Shown piece by piece: positions 54,198-63,134 of a stretch of DNA of 64,000 nucleotides. The stretch is from Gemmatimonadota bacterium. Its GTDB lineage: Bacteria; Gemmatimonadota; Gemmatimonadetes; Longimicrobiales; Gaopeijiaceae. The DNA lies in contig JADFSR010000014.1 of the NCBI GenBank assembly GCA_022560615.1, forward strand, positions 1 to 64,000. The letters run 5' to 3'. Under the pieces are notes generated by a model. The model had not been told where the DNA came from. It did not search any database and saw nothing but the letters and a program-made list of their open reading frames with translations. Within the stretch, counting starts at the first letter, position 1. The number at the start of each line of letters is the position of its first letter. The position numbers and the translations under genes were made by a program.

Positions 54198-57100
54198 TCA
54201 ATCAGGTAGGATGTGAGGACCCTTGGGGTCTGCCCCGCAGAGGGCTTCGAGCTCGGTGTCGTGGATCTCTCGGGCAATCGTGAGGGCCTCGGCGGCGAAC
54301 GCTTCCGCCCGCTCGGGGGCTTCGGCCTCCACGGACAACTCGGCCAACCGGTGAAGGGCCCACCCCTCGCCCGCTCGGTCGTTGGCTGCCCGACGCTTCT
54401 CAAGGCATTGATCGTACCAATCATATGCCCTCGTCAAGTCGTCCGACGCCCGAAACGATGCGCCGAGGGCCGCCAGGCTGTCTGCCTCCCGGGCCACGTC
54501 CTCCACCCGTTGGTTGGCCTCCAGGGCCTCGAGAAGCACGGACCGGGCGTCGGCGTGGTGGCCTAGCTTGGCGAGTACGGCGCCCCACCCGTTCAGCACT
54601 ACGCCCAATCCGTCCCGTTCGTCGTCGCTTCGCAGGCGCTTTGCCGCTGCCTCGTACTGGGAGCTGGCGCCCTCGAGGTCTCCGCCACGCCAGGCGAGGA
54701 TCGCCAGGTCGTTCCGAATCCGGGCCTCCGCGGCGGCGTCTCCCAGCGCAGTGGCCATGTCCAGCGCGGCCTCCTGGAGTTGGCGTGCGGTGTCCGCGTT
54801 TCCCGCCTGCAGCCGTGCCTCATGCTCCGCGGCCTCCAACGCCCCGGCCCGGTCGTCCAGCGTGACACGCACTTCCTTGACCCGCCGCCAGGCGGCGGGT
54901 GCGTCGGTCCGTCCGGCGGCTTCGCATGCTTTCGCCAGCTTGCCCATGGTTTCCGACAGCGTGCCGTCGGTGGCGAGCTGACTCAGGATCGCCACGGCCT
55001 CCTCGTAGACGGGCACCGCATCATCGGCTCTTCCGGTGGTCATGAATGCGTCGGCCTGGAGGCTCAAGGCGTGGGCCAGATTGTCCGCACGGCTGGCGCG
55101 GCGCGAGAGGCGGATGCCTTCCTCGTAAGCGGCTAGAGACTCTTCGGTTTGGCCGATCTCCAGATGGATCGCCGCCATGGCCAGGAGGTTGAAGGACTGC
55201 GACACGTGTAGGTGGGCCTCGGTCGTGGTCGCGATGCTCTGGGCGAACGCCTCGAGCGCTTCCTCGCTTCGGCCCATCGCACGAAACAGATGGCCCATGT
55301 AGTTGTACGCGTACTGCCGGCTCATAGGGTTCGCCGTGGACTCCGCCAGGGCACGGACCTCATCACCTATGGTCTGAGCCTCGTCCCAATCACCCTGCTC
55401 CCGACGGACCCGCCCCAGGTTGATCAGGTCGCGCAGCAGAACCTCCGAGTGCGCGCCCTGGCGGTCGTGCTCCACGACCTCGGTCAGGGGAGCCACGGCT
55501 TCGTCGTACATGCCGAGGCGCCAGAAGCGGTGACCCACGCCGCGGAGCGCCATAGCTCTCTCGTCGTCGGCCTGGCAGGCGTCGGCGACCTCGATGGCCG
55601 CCGCGAAGGCCTGCTCGGCCGCGTCGTGCCGCTCCATCAGCGTGCACAACTCGCCCTGCCGAACGAGGACCGTGGCCTGCTCGGCCGTAGGCTCGTCCGG
55701 AACAAGCGTCAACAGCTCGTCGATGACGGCCTGCTGGCGACTGCGGCGACCCAGCGTCTCGAGGTGACGCTCCTCATCCAGGAGAAGACGGACCAGGGTC
55801 GCCCGGCGCTCGGAGTCGTCTCCTCCGCGACGCTCGACCCACTCGTGGATGCGCTCGAGCATGCCGACGGCCGCTTCGATGCGCCACACGCTGGCCGCTC
55901 GCTCGGCAGCCACAAATCCGTACCGCACCGCGCGGTCCCAATGCTCGGCGCCGGCGAAGTGGTTGGCGAGCCGCTCGGAGAACTCATCCAGGCGATCCTC
56001 GTAGATCGTCTCCATCGCCTGGCCCACCAGCGCGTGCCGTTCCTTGCGCTGGCGCTCCAGTAGGCTGTCGTAGGTCACATCCAGCGTGAGAGCGTGCTTG
56101 AAGCGGTAGGTGGGCTCCGGCACCAGGCTGGTGCGTTGGATCAGGCCTGCGGCCCTCAGCCCGTTCAGCGCCCCCTCCAGGCGGGAGGGGGAAGGTACGA
56201 TGCGGCCCAGGAGCTCGAGGCCGAACTGTCGGCCGATGACCGAAGCGCTCCGGAGTACTTCCCTGGCTTCGGGATCGAGGCGATCCAGCCGCGTCTTCAG
56301 CACGGCCTGCACGGTGTCGGGAATGGCCAGGCGATCGAGCGACCCGTCCAGGCGGGCCTCGCCACCCTCCACGACGATGGTTCCGCTCTCCAGGAACGCG
56401 TGGCAGAGCTCTTCGATGAAGAACGGGTTGCCGCCGGTCTTCTCCCCGATGCGTTCGGCGAGCTCCACCGGCACGCGCGCGCCCTCGAGCGAGGCCCGCA
56501 TGACCTCCACCGCTGACGTCGGGTCCAGTGGCGCCAGGTCCAGGTGAATCTGGCCCCGGGGGGATGGGCGCTGCGCGTCCAGTTCCGGTCGGGCCGTGAC
56601 GACCACGAGCAGGGGGTACGCCGACACCATCTCAGCCAACTGGTCGAGCACGTCGCTGGATCCGCCGTCGGACCAGTGCCAGTCCTCGAGCAGCATCACC
56701 AACGGCTGGCCCCGAGACCCCAGGGTGAACAGAGAGACCAGCGCCTCGGCGACTGTCGCTCGCAGGTCTTCGCCGGCCAGGTAGTCCGGCAGGCGGTACT
56801 CGTCGCTCTCGATGGACAGTAGGTGGAGGAGCACGGGAATGTAGATCTCGAGCTCGGAGGCCAGCGACCGGGTTCTCTCCACGACATGGTCGTGCGCCTG
56901 CTCCTCCTGGGACCGGGCGGTCCCGAGCATGGCCTTCACACACTCGATGAAGGGGAGGAACGGGGTTAGGCTGCCGTTGGCGTGGCAGCGGCCCTGCACG
57001 TAGCGGATGCTGTCGTCAGCCAACGAGCTTCGGAACTCGTGGAGGAGTCGGCTCTTTCCCACTCCGGCGTCCCCGAGTACCGAGACCACGCGACCCGCCC

Positions 57101-58958
57101 CCGAGTTCGCGCCCTCGAGGGCCCGCATCAGTGTGCTGAGCTCGTCCTTCCGCCCGACGAAACGCGTCAGCCGGCCCGGCATCGATGCGTCGAGGCGGCT
57201 GTCGGCCTCGGATTCGCCGAGCACGGCCAGCGGCGTCACAGGCGGTCCGTCCGACGACAGCGTGACCGGCGCTCGTTCCTCCGTATCCACGAACGGAACC
57301 ACCGTGCGGGACAGCTCGGCGGAAACCAGGATCTCGCCGCTGGCGGCGGCGGCGGCCAAGCGGGCAACGTCTCTTCCCACAGTGCCGCCGACCCGATAGC
57401 GGCGTTCGCCCGCTTCAGTGGCCTGGATAGCCACGTTCCCCGAGCCCACCGCACAGCGCAATTCGATTCCTCTGTCCACGCCGTGGGCTTTTGTGATCTC
57501 CAGCGCTGCCCGAACGGCTCGTAAGGCGTCGTCCTCGTGGGTCACCGGCACGCCGAACAAGGCGATCATCTGGTCCTCGGAGAACTCGTTCAACACGCCC
57601 CCATAGTCCTCGACTACGCCCTGCACGCGGGCCCGAAGCTGCGCCAACTCCTCATCGACCGCCTCCGGTTCGAGCGTATCCAGAAGCCTCTCGAATCCGC
57701 TGATGGCGAAAGCGAGGACGGTGATGAGACGCCGCTCCCCCTCGGGTGGCAGGCTGGGCGTCGAGTCCATGGGACTGCGGCTCTCCGGGTCGGCGATCAG
57801 CCGCTCCACGTCCTTGAGCAGACTCGCCGCGTCGGGATATCGTCGTACAGGATCCTTGTGCATGGCGCGTTCGACCAGCGCGGTCACGCTGGGCGGCAGG
57901 CCCGGCACCGCCTCGTCGAGGGGTACGGGGGTGTCGTGCAGGATCGAGTGGATGATGGCCTGGTCGGAGCCGCCCCGGAACGGACGCTTGCCTGAGAGCA
58001 TCTCGTAGAGCACGACCCCGATGGACCAGACGTCGGTGCGCTGGTCCACGGTGTCGCCGCGGGTCTGCTCCGGGCTCATGTACGACACCGTGCCCATGCG
58101 GGCTCCGGTTCGCGTCAGATCGCCGCCCATCATCTTGGCCAGCCCGAAGTCGACGATCTTGACCGTGCCGTCCACGGTCAGCATCACGTTCCCCGGTTTG
58201 ATGTCCCGGTGGATGATGCCCTGCTCGGCGGCTCGCGCGAGCCCACGGCTGATCTGGGCCGTAATCCCGAGCGCGTCTGCCACGCCGATCTGGCCCCGGC
58301 CGATTCGCCGCTGTAGCGTTTCGCCCTCGTAGTAGGCCATGGCGATGTGCATACGGCCGTCGTCCGCCTCGCCGATCTCGTGGATCGTGCAGAGGTTGGG
58401 GTGGTCGAGGGACGCCGCGGCCTGCGCCTCCACCACAAAGCGCGCCCTGGCCTCACGATCCGAGAGCAGGTGGGCCGACAGGAACTTGAGCGCCACCGTC
58501 CTCCCCAGGCGGGTGTCCCGGGCCTTGTACACGACGCCCATCCCCCCCCCGCCCAGCTTCTCCAGGATCTCGTAGTGGAGAACGGTCTCGCCCTCGAGGT
58601 CCGAAACCGAACGCGCCGGCTCGATGAGTGACGCCACCTGAGCCGGACTCGGGAGGTCCCGAACATCCTCCGCCGGCTCGATCGCTTCGTCCTGTGCTCC
58701 GCTATGATCGGCACCCGGGTCTGGTACCACGTCGAATGCCCAGGCCAGCGTCAGCGCCACGGGGAGGCCGAGGACAACGAGGACGGCCACGAGGTTGACC
58801 GTCCAATCGTCGAAACCGAGCGCGGGGAAGAAGATGCCCGCCCCTTCGGCCACCACGTATCCGATGGCCGCATACGCCAGGAACACGCGAACCACACGCC
58901 GCCGCTTCAGCTCCCCGGCGAAACGTCTAATCCGCTGGCTCATGGATCCGTCAGGCAT
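54198..58958 (-). CDS. Multi-domain Ser/Thr kinase, cyclase-like, ATPase and TPR regulator
   Basis: 1586 aa from ATG 58958 with GGGAG upstream. Order: two membrane helices (about 23-45 and 52-77), Hanks-type kinase (about 128-395: GGGGMGVVYKARD, VALKFL Lys, HRDIKPGNVML, DFGLAK, SPEQ), degenerate class III cyclase domain (about 405-560), a STAND/AAA ATPase (GDAGVGKSRLLHEF Walker A, MLLEDWHWSD Walker B), and about 550 residues of TPR repeats to the end. The first cyclase metal Asp is missing (LAFAISGF instead of LFADxxGF), so that domain probably does not make cyclic nucleotides. Likely a cytoplasm-facing membrane sensor kinase; the signal is unknown. Confidence 0.9.
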   Translation of the reverse strand: MPDGSMSQRIRRFAGELKRRRVVRVFLAYAAIGYVVAEGAGIFFPALGFDDWTVNLVAVLVVLGLPVALTLAWAFDVVPDPGADHSGAQDEAIEPAEDVRDLPSPAQVASLIEPARSVSDLEGETVLHYEILEKLGGGGMGVVYKARDTRLGRTVALKFLSAHLLSDREARARFVVEAQAAASLDHPNLCTIHEIGEADDGRMHIAMAYYEGETLQRRIGRGQIGVADALGITAQISRGLARAAEQGIIHRDIKPGNVMLTVDGTVKIVDFGLAKMMGGDLTRTGARMGTVSYMSPEQTRGDTVDQRTDVWSIGVVLYEMLSGKRPFRGGSDQAIIHSILHDTPVPLDEAVPGLPPSVTALVERAMHKDPVRRYPDAASLLKDVERLIADPESRSPMDSTPSLPPEGERRLITVLAFAISGFERLLDTLEPEAVDEELAQLRARVQGVVEDYGGVLNEFSEDQMIALFGVPVTHEDDALRAVRAALEITKAHGVDRGIELRCAVGSGNVAIQATEAGERRYRVGGTVGRDVARLAAAAASGEILVSAELSRTVVPFVDTEERAPVTLSSDGPPVTPLAVLGESEADSRLDASMPGRLTRFVGRKDELSTLMRALEGANSGAGRVVSVLGDAGVGKSRLLHEFRSSLADDSIRYVQGRCHANGSLTPFLPFIECVKAMLGTARSQEEQAHDHVVERTRSLASELEIYIPVLLHLLSIESDEYRLPDYLAGEDLRATVAEALVSLFTLGSRGQPLVMLLEDWHWSDGGSSDVLDQLAEMVSAYPLLVVVTARPELDAQRPSPRGQIHLDLAPLDPTSAVEVMRASLEGARVPVELAERIGEKTGGNPFFIEELCHAFLESGTIVVEGGEARLDGSLDRLAIPDTVQAVLKTRLDRLDPEAREVLRSASVIGRQFGLELLGRIVPSPSRLEGALNGLRAAGLIQRTSLVPEPTYRFKHALTLDVTYDSLLERQRKERHALVGQAMETIYEDRLDEFSERLANHFAGAEHWDRAVRYGFVAAERAASVWRIEAAVGMLERIHEWVERRGGDDSERRATLVRLLLDEERHLETLGRRSRQQAVIDELLTLVPDEPTAEQATVLVRQGELCTLMERHDAAEQAFAAAIEVADACQADDERAMALRGVGHRFWRLGMYDEAVAPLTEVVEHDRQGAHSEVLLRDLINLGRVRREQGDWDEAQTIGDEVRALAESTANPMSRQYAYNYMGHLFRAMGRSEEALEAFAQSIATTTEAHLHVSQSFNLLAMAAIHLEIGQTEESLAAYEEGIRLSRRASRADNLAHALSLQADAFMTTGRADDAVPVYEEAVAILSQLATDGTLSETMGKLAKACEAAGRTDAPAAWRRVKEVRVTLDDRAGALEAAEHEARLQAGNADTARQLQEAALDMATALGDAAAEARIRNDLAILAWRGGDLEGASSQYEAAAKRLRSDDERDGLGVVLNGWGAVLAKLGHHADARSVLLEALEANQRVEDVAREADSLAALGASFRASDDLTRAYDWYDQCLEKRRAANDRAGEGWALHRLAELSVEAEAPERAEAFAAEALTIAREIHDTELEALCGADPKGPHILPD

Positions 58959-59020
58959 CCGACAGCTCCCTTGTAACCGAGGCGCTCGACTCAGGACTCA
59001 GGTCGTGACTGGCCAGCGCG

Positions 59021-60067
59021 CTAGTTCACTTCGAAGACGGTGTTCTCGATGAGCTCCAGATACGACAGCGACTCGTTCGCCTTATACACGTAGCACGAGA
59101 AGTAATAATTGTCGGCGCCCCAAGTGAGCGTGCCCCCCGGATTTTGGCCGTTCAGTCCCCCGACGAGCATCCCGCGGATTTGACCGTCCACGTTCGACGA
59201 TTGTGTGATCTCCCCCGCCAGGATGATACCCTCCCAGCGGAAGCTGTTGTCCGCGCCGAACGCCCCTGTGACGATGAGGACGCCCCTGCCGTTCCAAGCG
59301 CTGGTGAAGGTGTTGCTCCCGGGGTAGCGGGTCACCGGGTACGAGTCCGCCGGAAGCGCTGCGAAGTCGGGCGGCGTGGTCTGGTGGAAGTCGACGACGA
59401 AGTTGCTGTCGGACAGGACGTCCCAGCGAAGCCCCACCGAATCGTACATCGCCTGATACGTGCCCCAGGCCTCTTCCGTGGGACTGCCCTCCAGATTGCC
59501 GCCCGTCACGTCCTCGAGCGCGATCGCCCCGGTGATCGAGGAGGCGCCCCCGCCGGGGCAGTCGCCGGCGGTCGAGGAGTCAACCCCGTGCACGTCCGTG
59601 CCGCCTACGCCGAAATCGAGCGTGGGTATGGTAACGACCAGCGCGGCGTGGTGGGCGAGGGGACGCACGTGGTGGATAGCGTACGCTGCGACCACCCTCG
59701 TGGCGGGGATATCCGTGGAGAACACATCGCTGACTTGGGCTTCGGAGCGGATGTAGTAGAGGTGAGTGATCGAGTCCTGTTCCATCAGTTTCCGCGACGT
59801 GATGGTCACGATGCCATCGCCGATCGCGTACAATACCGAGTCGCCCACAACACCAAACTGCTCGGCGACGAAGCGATGGAGGCCGGCCCGCGCGACCGCG
59901 AGCGCCTCGGCGCTCTGCGCACTGTACTTGGCCATCATGAACTCGCTTCTGACGACCAGGTACCCGGTCGCCCCCGCCACCGAGATGGCAAACAGCATCA
60001 TGACGACGAAAGCGAGCACGAATCCACGTCGCCGATCCGCCACAGGCTCCTGCCTATTTATTCCCAC
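59021..60067 (-). CDS. PilX-like type IV pilus assembly/minor pilin-like protein
   Basis: 348 aa from GTG 60067, preceded by GAGGAAG. The N-terminus (RRGFVLAFVVMMLFAISVAG) is a class III-like signal with one helix of about 20 residues, as in PilX/GspK-type proteins. The remainder is Thr/Ser/Gly-rich with a long beta-rich segment and no enzymatic motif. Only a small upstream ORF accompanies it; other pilus genes are not in the window. Confidence 0.55.
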   Translation of the reverse strand: MGINRQEPVADRRRGFVLAFVVMMLFAISVAGATGYLVVRSEFMMAKYSAQSAEALAVARAGLHRFVAEQFGVVGDSVLYAIGDGIVTITSRKLMEQDSITHLYYIRSEAQVSDVFSTDIPATRVVAAYAIHHVRPLAHHAALVVTIPTLDFGVGGTDVHGVDSSTAGDCPGGGASSITGAIALEDVTGGNLEGSPTEEAWGTYQAMYDSVGLRWDVLSDSNFVVDFHQTTPPDFAALPADSYPVTRYPGSNTFTSAWNGRGVLIVTGAFGADNSFRWEGIILAGEITQSSNVDGQIRGMLVGGLNGQNPGGTLTWGADNYYFSCYVYKANESLSYLELIENTVFEVN

Positions 60068-60112
60068 GGATCTTCCTCAGAGGTGGTAGCCCAGAAAGGA
60101 AACGTGGCTGTT

Positions 60113-60292
60113 TCAGGCGCGCCAGTCGTTGACCTCCACGATCCCGAAGAGGCTGCTGAAGTCGTCCGTCCATAGCGGGCCCGGCGCGGGCATCCTTCCC
60201 TCGTCCTCGCGCACGATCTCCAGATCCAGGAAGGCCTGGTTCTTCGCTGCCACGTTGTGAACGTCGCAGGCTGTGATGCGGGTCCTTGGCAC
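60113..60292 (-). CDS. Short hypothetical ORF upstream of the pilus-like gene
   Basis: 59 codons from GTG 60292: RITACDVHNVAAKNQAFLDL then EIVREDEGRMPAPGPLWTDD and FSSLFGIVEVNDW. The strong third-position G/C bias suggests real coding. Another frame upstream (GHFLRTYEWLDGESNELAAS) also looks coding, so it could be the end of a longer frameshifted gene. Not recognised. Confidence 0.35.
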   Translation of the reverse strand: MPRTRITACDVHNVAAKNQAFLDLEIVREDEGRMPAPGPLWTDDFSSLFGIVEVNDWRA

Positions 60293-60411
60293 TCAAGCAC
60301 CAACGAAATGAGGCAGCCAGCTCGTTGGACTCCCCGTCAAGCCACTCGTACGTTCGCAGGAAGTGCCCGAGCAGTTGGCAGGAGGTGCCCCGAGCAGAAG
60401 GAGCGTAAGGC

Positions 60412-61665
60412 GTGATACTGAAGGAAAGCCGAGGCGTGTGGCCGTTGCTGTGCCTCTTGATGGCGACTGTGGCTGTCGACGCCCAAGAGCCGCTCCCGCG
60501 CGTGGCCCCCGAAGCCGTCGGTCTCGCCGCGCCACGGCTCGATCAAGTGACCGATCTACTCGAGGAATTCGTCGCCGCACAGCGGATCGCCGGAGCAGTA
60601 GTAGCCGTCGCGCGGCGGGGTCGGCTCGCGTACCTGGAGTCGGTCGGCGTTCAGGACCTCGAGACCGGTGCCCCGATGACGGAGCGGTCTCTCTTTCGTA
60701 TCTACTCGATGACCAAGGCGGTGACGGCGATCGCCGCGATGATCCTCCTCGAGGAGGGGCGGTTCGATCTCTCCGACCCGGTGTCGGACTTCCTGCCACA
60801 GTTCGGCGAGGTCGTCGTGCTGAAAGAAGATGGGTCGACCCGCGCTCCCTCTCGTCCGATCAGGGTCGAGGATCTGTTCCTGCACACAGCCGGCCTGAGT
60901 CATCGCTCTTCCAGGGAGTACCGGGAAGCCGGTGTACGCTCCCGCGCCATCACGCTTCCTGAGTTCGTCGACAACATCGTGCGGGTGCCATTGAGGGACG
61001 ATCCCGGTATCCGCTTCCGCTACAGCGCCTCTCCGACGGTGCTGGGACGTCTCGTCGAGATTTGGTCTGGGCAGCCGTTCGACGTCTTCCTCGAAGAGCG
61101 TGTCTTCGAGCCCCTGGGCATGGTCGACACGCGCTTCTGGGTCACGCCCGAGCAGCGCGGCAGGTTCACCGCCGTCTACGCGTCCTCCGAGGGTACGCCC
61201 CTGAGCCCGCATCGCATCGAGGAGGTCCCGTTCACCGAGTCGCCCGCGCTGCTCGAGGGAGCTGTCGGCCTAGTCTCGACCGTGCCGGACTTCCTGCGCT
61301 TGGCGCAGATGCTTCTGAGCGGCGGAACGCTGGACGGTGTGCGCATTCTCCGTGAGTCCACAGTGGCACGCATGACCCGGAACGGATTGAGCGAATCGAT
61401 CCTGGCGACTCGCCGGGGCGGCTCGGGCTGGGCGCTCGCCAACGTGAGCATCGTCGTCGATGCCGAGGCGGCCGAAGAGGGCGCACACGCCGGCGAGTAC
61501 CGCTGGGACGGGAGCGCCGGAACCGAGTTTTGGGTCGATCCCAGTACCGAGACGATCGTGGTCACGATGTGGCAGAGCTCGCCGGCGAACCCGGGAAGGT
61601 TGAGGCAACGGATTCGGGCGTTGGTCCGCCAGGCGATTCAGGACGAGGCTTCCGATGGTTCGTAA
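60412..61665 (+). CDS. Secreted serine hydrolase, beta-lactamase/EstB fold (first of tandem pair)
   Basis: 417 aa from GTG 60412, signal peptide ending near VDAQE. Class C beta-lactamase-like fold: catalytic SMTK (SxxK), RYSASPTVLG where the usual YxN has Ser/Ala (YSA), and a late GEYRWDGSAGTEFWVDP for the third (HxG-like) box. The missing Asn favours esterase or peptidase activity over beta-lactam hydrolysis. 11-bp overlap with the next gene. Confidence 0.87.
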   Translation: MILKESRGVWPLLCLLMATVAVDAQEPLPRVAPEAVGLAAPRLDQVTDLLEEFVAAQRIAGAVVAVARRGRLAYLESVGVQDLETGAPMTERSLFRIYSMTKAVTAIAAMILLEEGRFDLSDPVSDFLPQFGEVVVLKEDGSTRAPSRPIRVEDLFLHTAGLSHRSSREYREAGVRSRAITLPEFVDNIVRVPLRDDPGIRFRYSASPTVLGRLVEIWSGQPFDVFLEERVFEPLGMVDTRFWVTPEQRGRFTAVYASSEGTPLSPHRIEEVPFTESPALLEGAVGLVSTVPDFLRLAQMLLSGGTLDGVRILRESTVARMTRNGLSESILATRRGGSGWALANVSIVVDAEAAEEGAHAGEYRWDGSAGTEFWVDPSTETIVVTMWQSSPANPGRLRQRIRALVRQAIQDEASDGS

Positions 61666-62908
61666 AGCGACGCTCGCTCTCGGACTCTGCACTCTCCTCG
61701 CCGCTCCTCTGGCGGGACAGCCCTTGCCGGTCGCCGAGCCCGAAGAAGTCGGCCTATCGTCGGTGCGCTTGCAGCGAATCGGTGAGGTCTTCCAAGGTTA
61801 TGTGGACGACGGTCGCATCGCGGGCGCGATCGGCATGGTGGCGAGGCGGGGTCGACTCGTGTACGTCGACCAGTGGGGTAGCCGCGACATGGCGGCTGGA
61901 GACGCCCTCGAGGTGGACGACATCTTCCGCATCTTCTCGATGACCAAGCCGATCACGAGCGTGGCGGTCATGATGCTGCACGAAGAAGGGCACTTTTTCT
62001 TGTCCGACCCGATCGGTCGGTTCATCCCCGAGCTCTCTCAGCTCCGTGTGGCGCAGCTCGCCGGACAGCCGTCCCCCGACGACATCCCCACCGAGCGCGC
62101 GCGCCGCGCCGTCACGATCCAGGACCTTCTGCGACACACGTCGGGACTCAGTTACGGGATCTTCTCGAACACGGCGGTCGACCAACTCTACCGGCGCCAG
62201 AACGTCCTGGGCCAGGCAACGATCGCGGACATGGTGACCGAGTTGAGCCAGATCCCGCTCGTCTATCAGCCCGGTACCCAGTGGAACTACAGCGTGTCGG
62301 CAGACGTGCTCGGTCGGCTGGTGGAGGTCGTGTCAGGTCAGCCGTTCGACGTCTTCCTCCGGGAGCGCATCTTCGAGCCTCTCGGCATGGTGGACACCGG
62401 CTTTTTCGTGCCGGCCTCGAAGCGCGACCGCTTGAGCCGCCTGTACGGGCACACCGGCCCAGAGCGCTCGTTGGCGCTGGGTGATACGACCGGGTATACG
62501 GAGGCGGTCACGATGTTCTCCGGTGGGGGTGGCCTCGCGGGTACGGCGGCGGACTACCTGCGCTTCGCGCAGATGCTCCTCAACGGTGGCGAGTTGGAGG
62601 GCGTTCGGATCCTGGGCCGCAAGACGATCGAGCTGATGACGGTCGACCATCTCGGCGACGTGCCGACCAGCTGGCTCTCCCCGGGTTGGGGCTTCGGTCT
62701 CGGCTTCACGGTGAGGAAGCAGGCGGGTCTCGACGGGATGTCGGGGTCGGTGGGCGAATTCTACTGGTTTGGAGTAGCCGGGACCTCGTTCTGGGTGGAT
62801 CCGGTGGAGGAGTTGATCGGCGTCTTCATGATTCAGATCCGCCCGAGCCGTGATATTGCCTTCCGCAACCAATTCAAGAAGCTGGTCTACCAGGCGTTGA
62901 TCGGCTGA
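61655..62908 (+). CDS. Secreted serine hydrolase, beta-lactamase/EstB fold (second of tandem pair)
   Basis: 417 aa, same length and layout as the preceding gene: SMTK motif, NYSVSADVLGRLVEVVSGQP and GGGLAGTAADYLRFAQMLLN. Signal peptide ends near AGQPL. Clear paralogue from gene duplication; the YxN box is again altered (YSV). It also keeps VGEFYWFGVAGTSFWVDP near the end. Coupled to the first gene. Confidence 0.87.
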   Translation: MVRKATLALGLCTLLAAPLAGQPLPVAEPEEVGLSSVRLQRIGEVFQGYVDDGRIAGAIGMVARRGRLVYVDQWGSRDMAAGDALEVDDIFRIFSMTKPITSVAVMMLHEEGHFFLSDPIGRFIPELSQLRVAQLAGQPSPDDIPTERARRAVTIQDLLRHTSGLSYGIFSNTAVDQLYRRQNVLGQATIADMVTELSQIPLVYQPGTQWNYSVSADVLGRLVEVVSGQPFDVFLRERIFEPLGMVDTGFFVPASKRDRLSRLYGHTGPERSLALGDTTGYTEAVTMFSGGGGLAGTAADYLRFAQMLLNGGELEGVRILGRKTIELMTVDHLGDVPTSWLSPGWGFGLGFTVRKQAGLDGMSGSVGEFYWFGVAGTSFWVDPVEELIGVFMIQIRPSRDIAFRNQFKKLVYQALIG

Positions 62909-62979
62909 GGGGCCGGCACGCACGGCACAGTCATGGCTGACCAGGTCTTCGACGGCGTCATCGAGGAGGGTCGAGGGGG

Positions 62980-63126
62980 TGGGCGAGTGAGTTCTTCGAC
63001 AGCCTTTCATTCACGCATCGGAAGGAGATGGCCGGTTCGATCCGAGAGGCCAAGAAGGAAGAGACGAGGCTCGGGAGGCTCAACTGGGCGATGACGCTGC
63101 TCCGGAATCGCCGGAAGCCGGTCTGA
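62980..63126 (+). pseudogene. YdeI/OmpD-associated-like C-terminal fragment
   Basis: One frame reads EFFDSLSFTHRKEMAGSIRE then AKKEETRLGRLNWAMTLL before a TGA. This matches the C-terminal end of YdeI/OmpD-associated (bacteriocin-protection) proteins (FFDSLSFTHRKEYxxWIxEAKxxETRxxRL). The N-terminal two thirds are absent. Confidence 0.5.
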
Positions 63127-63134
63127 GGGGCAGT

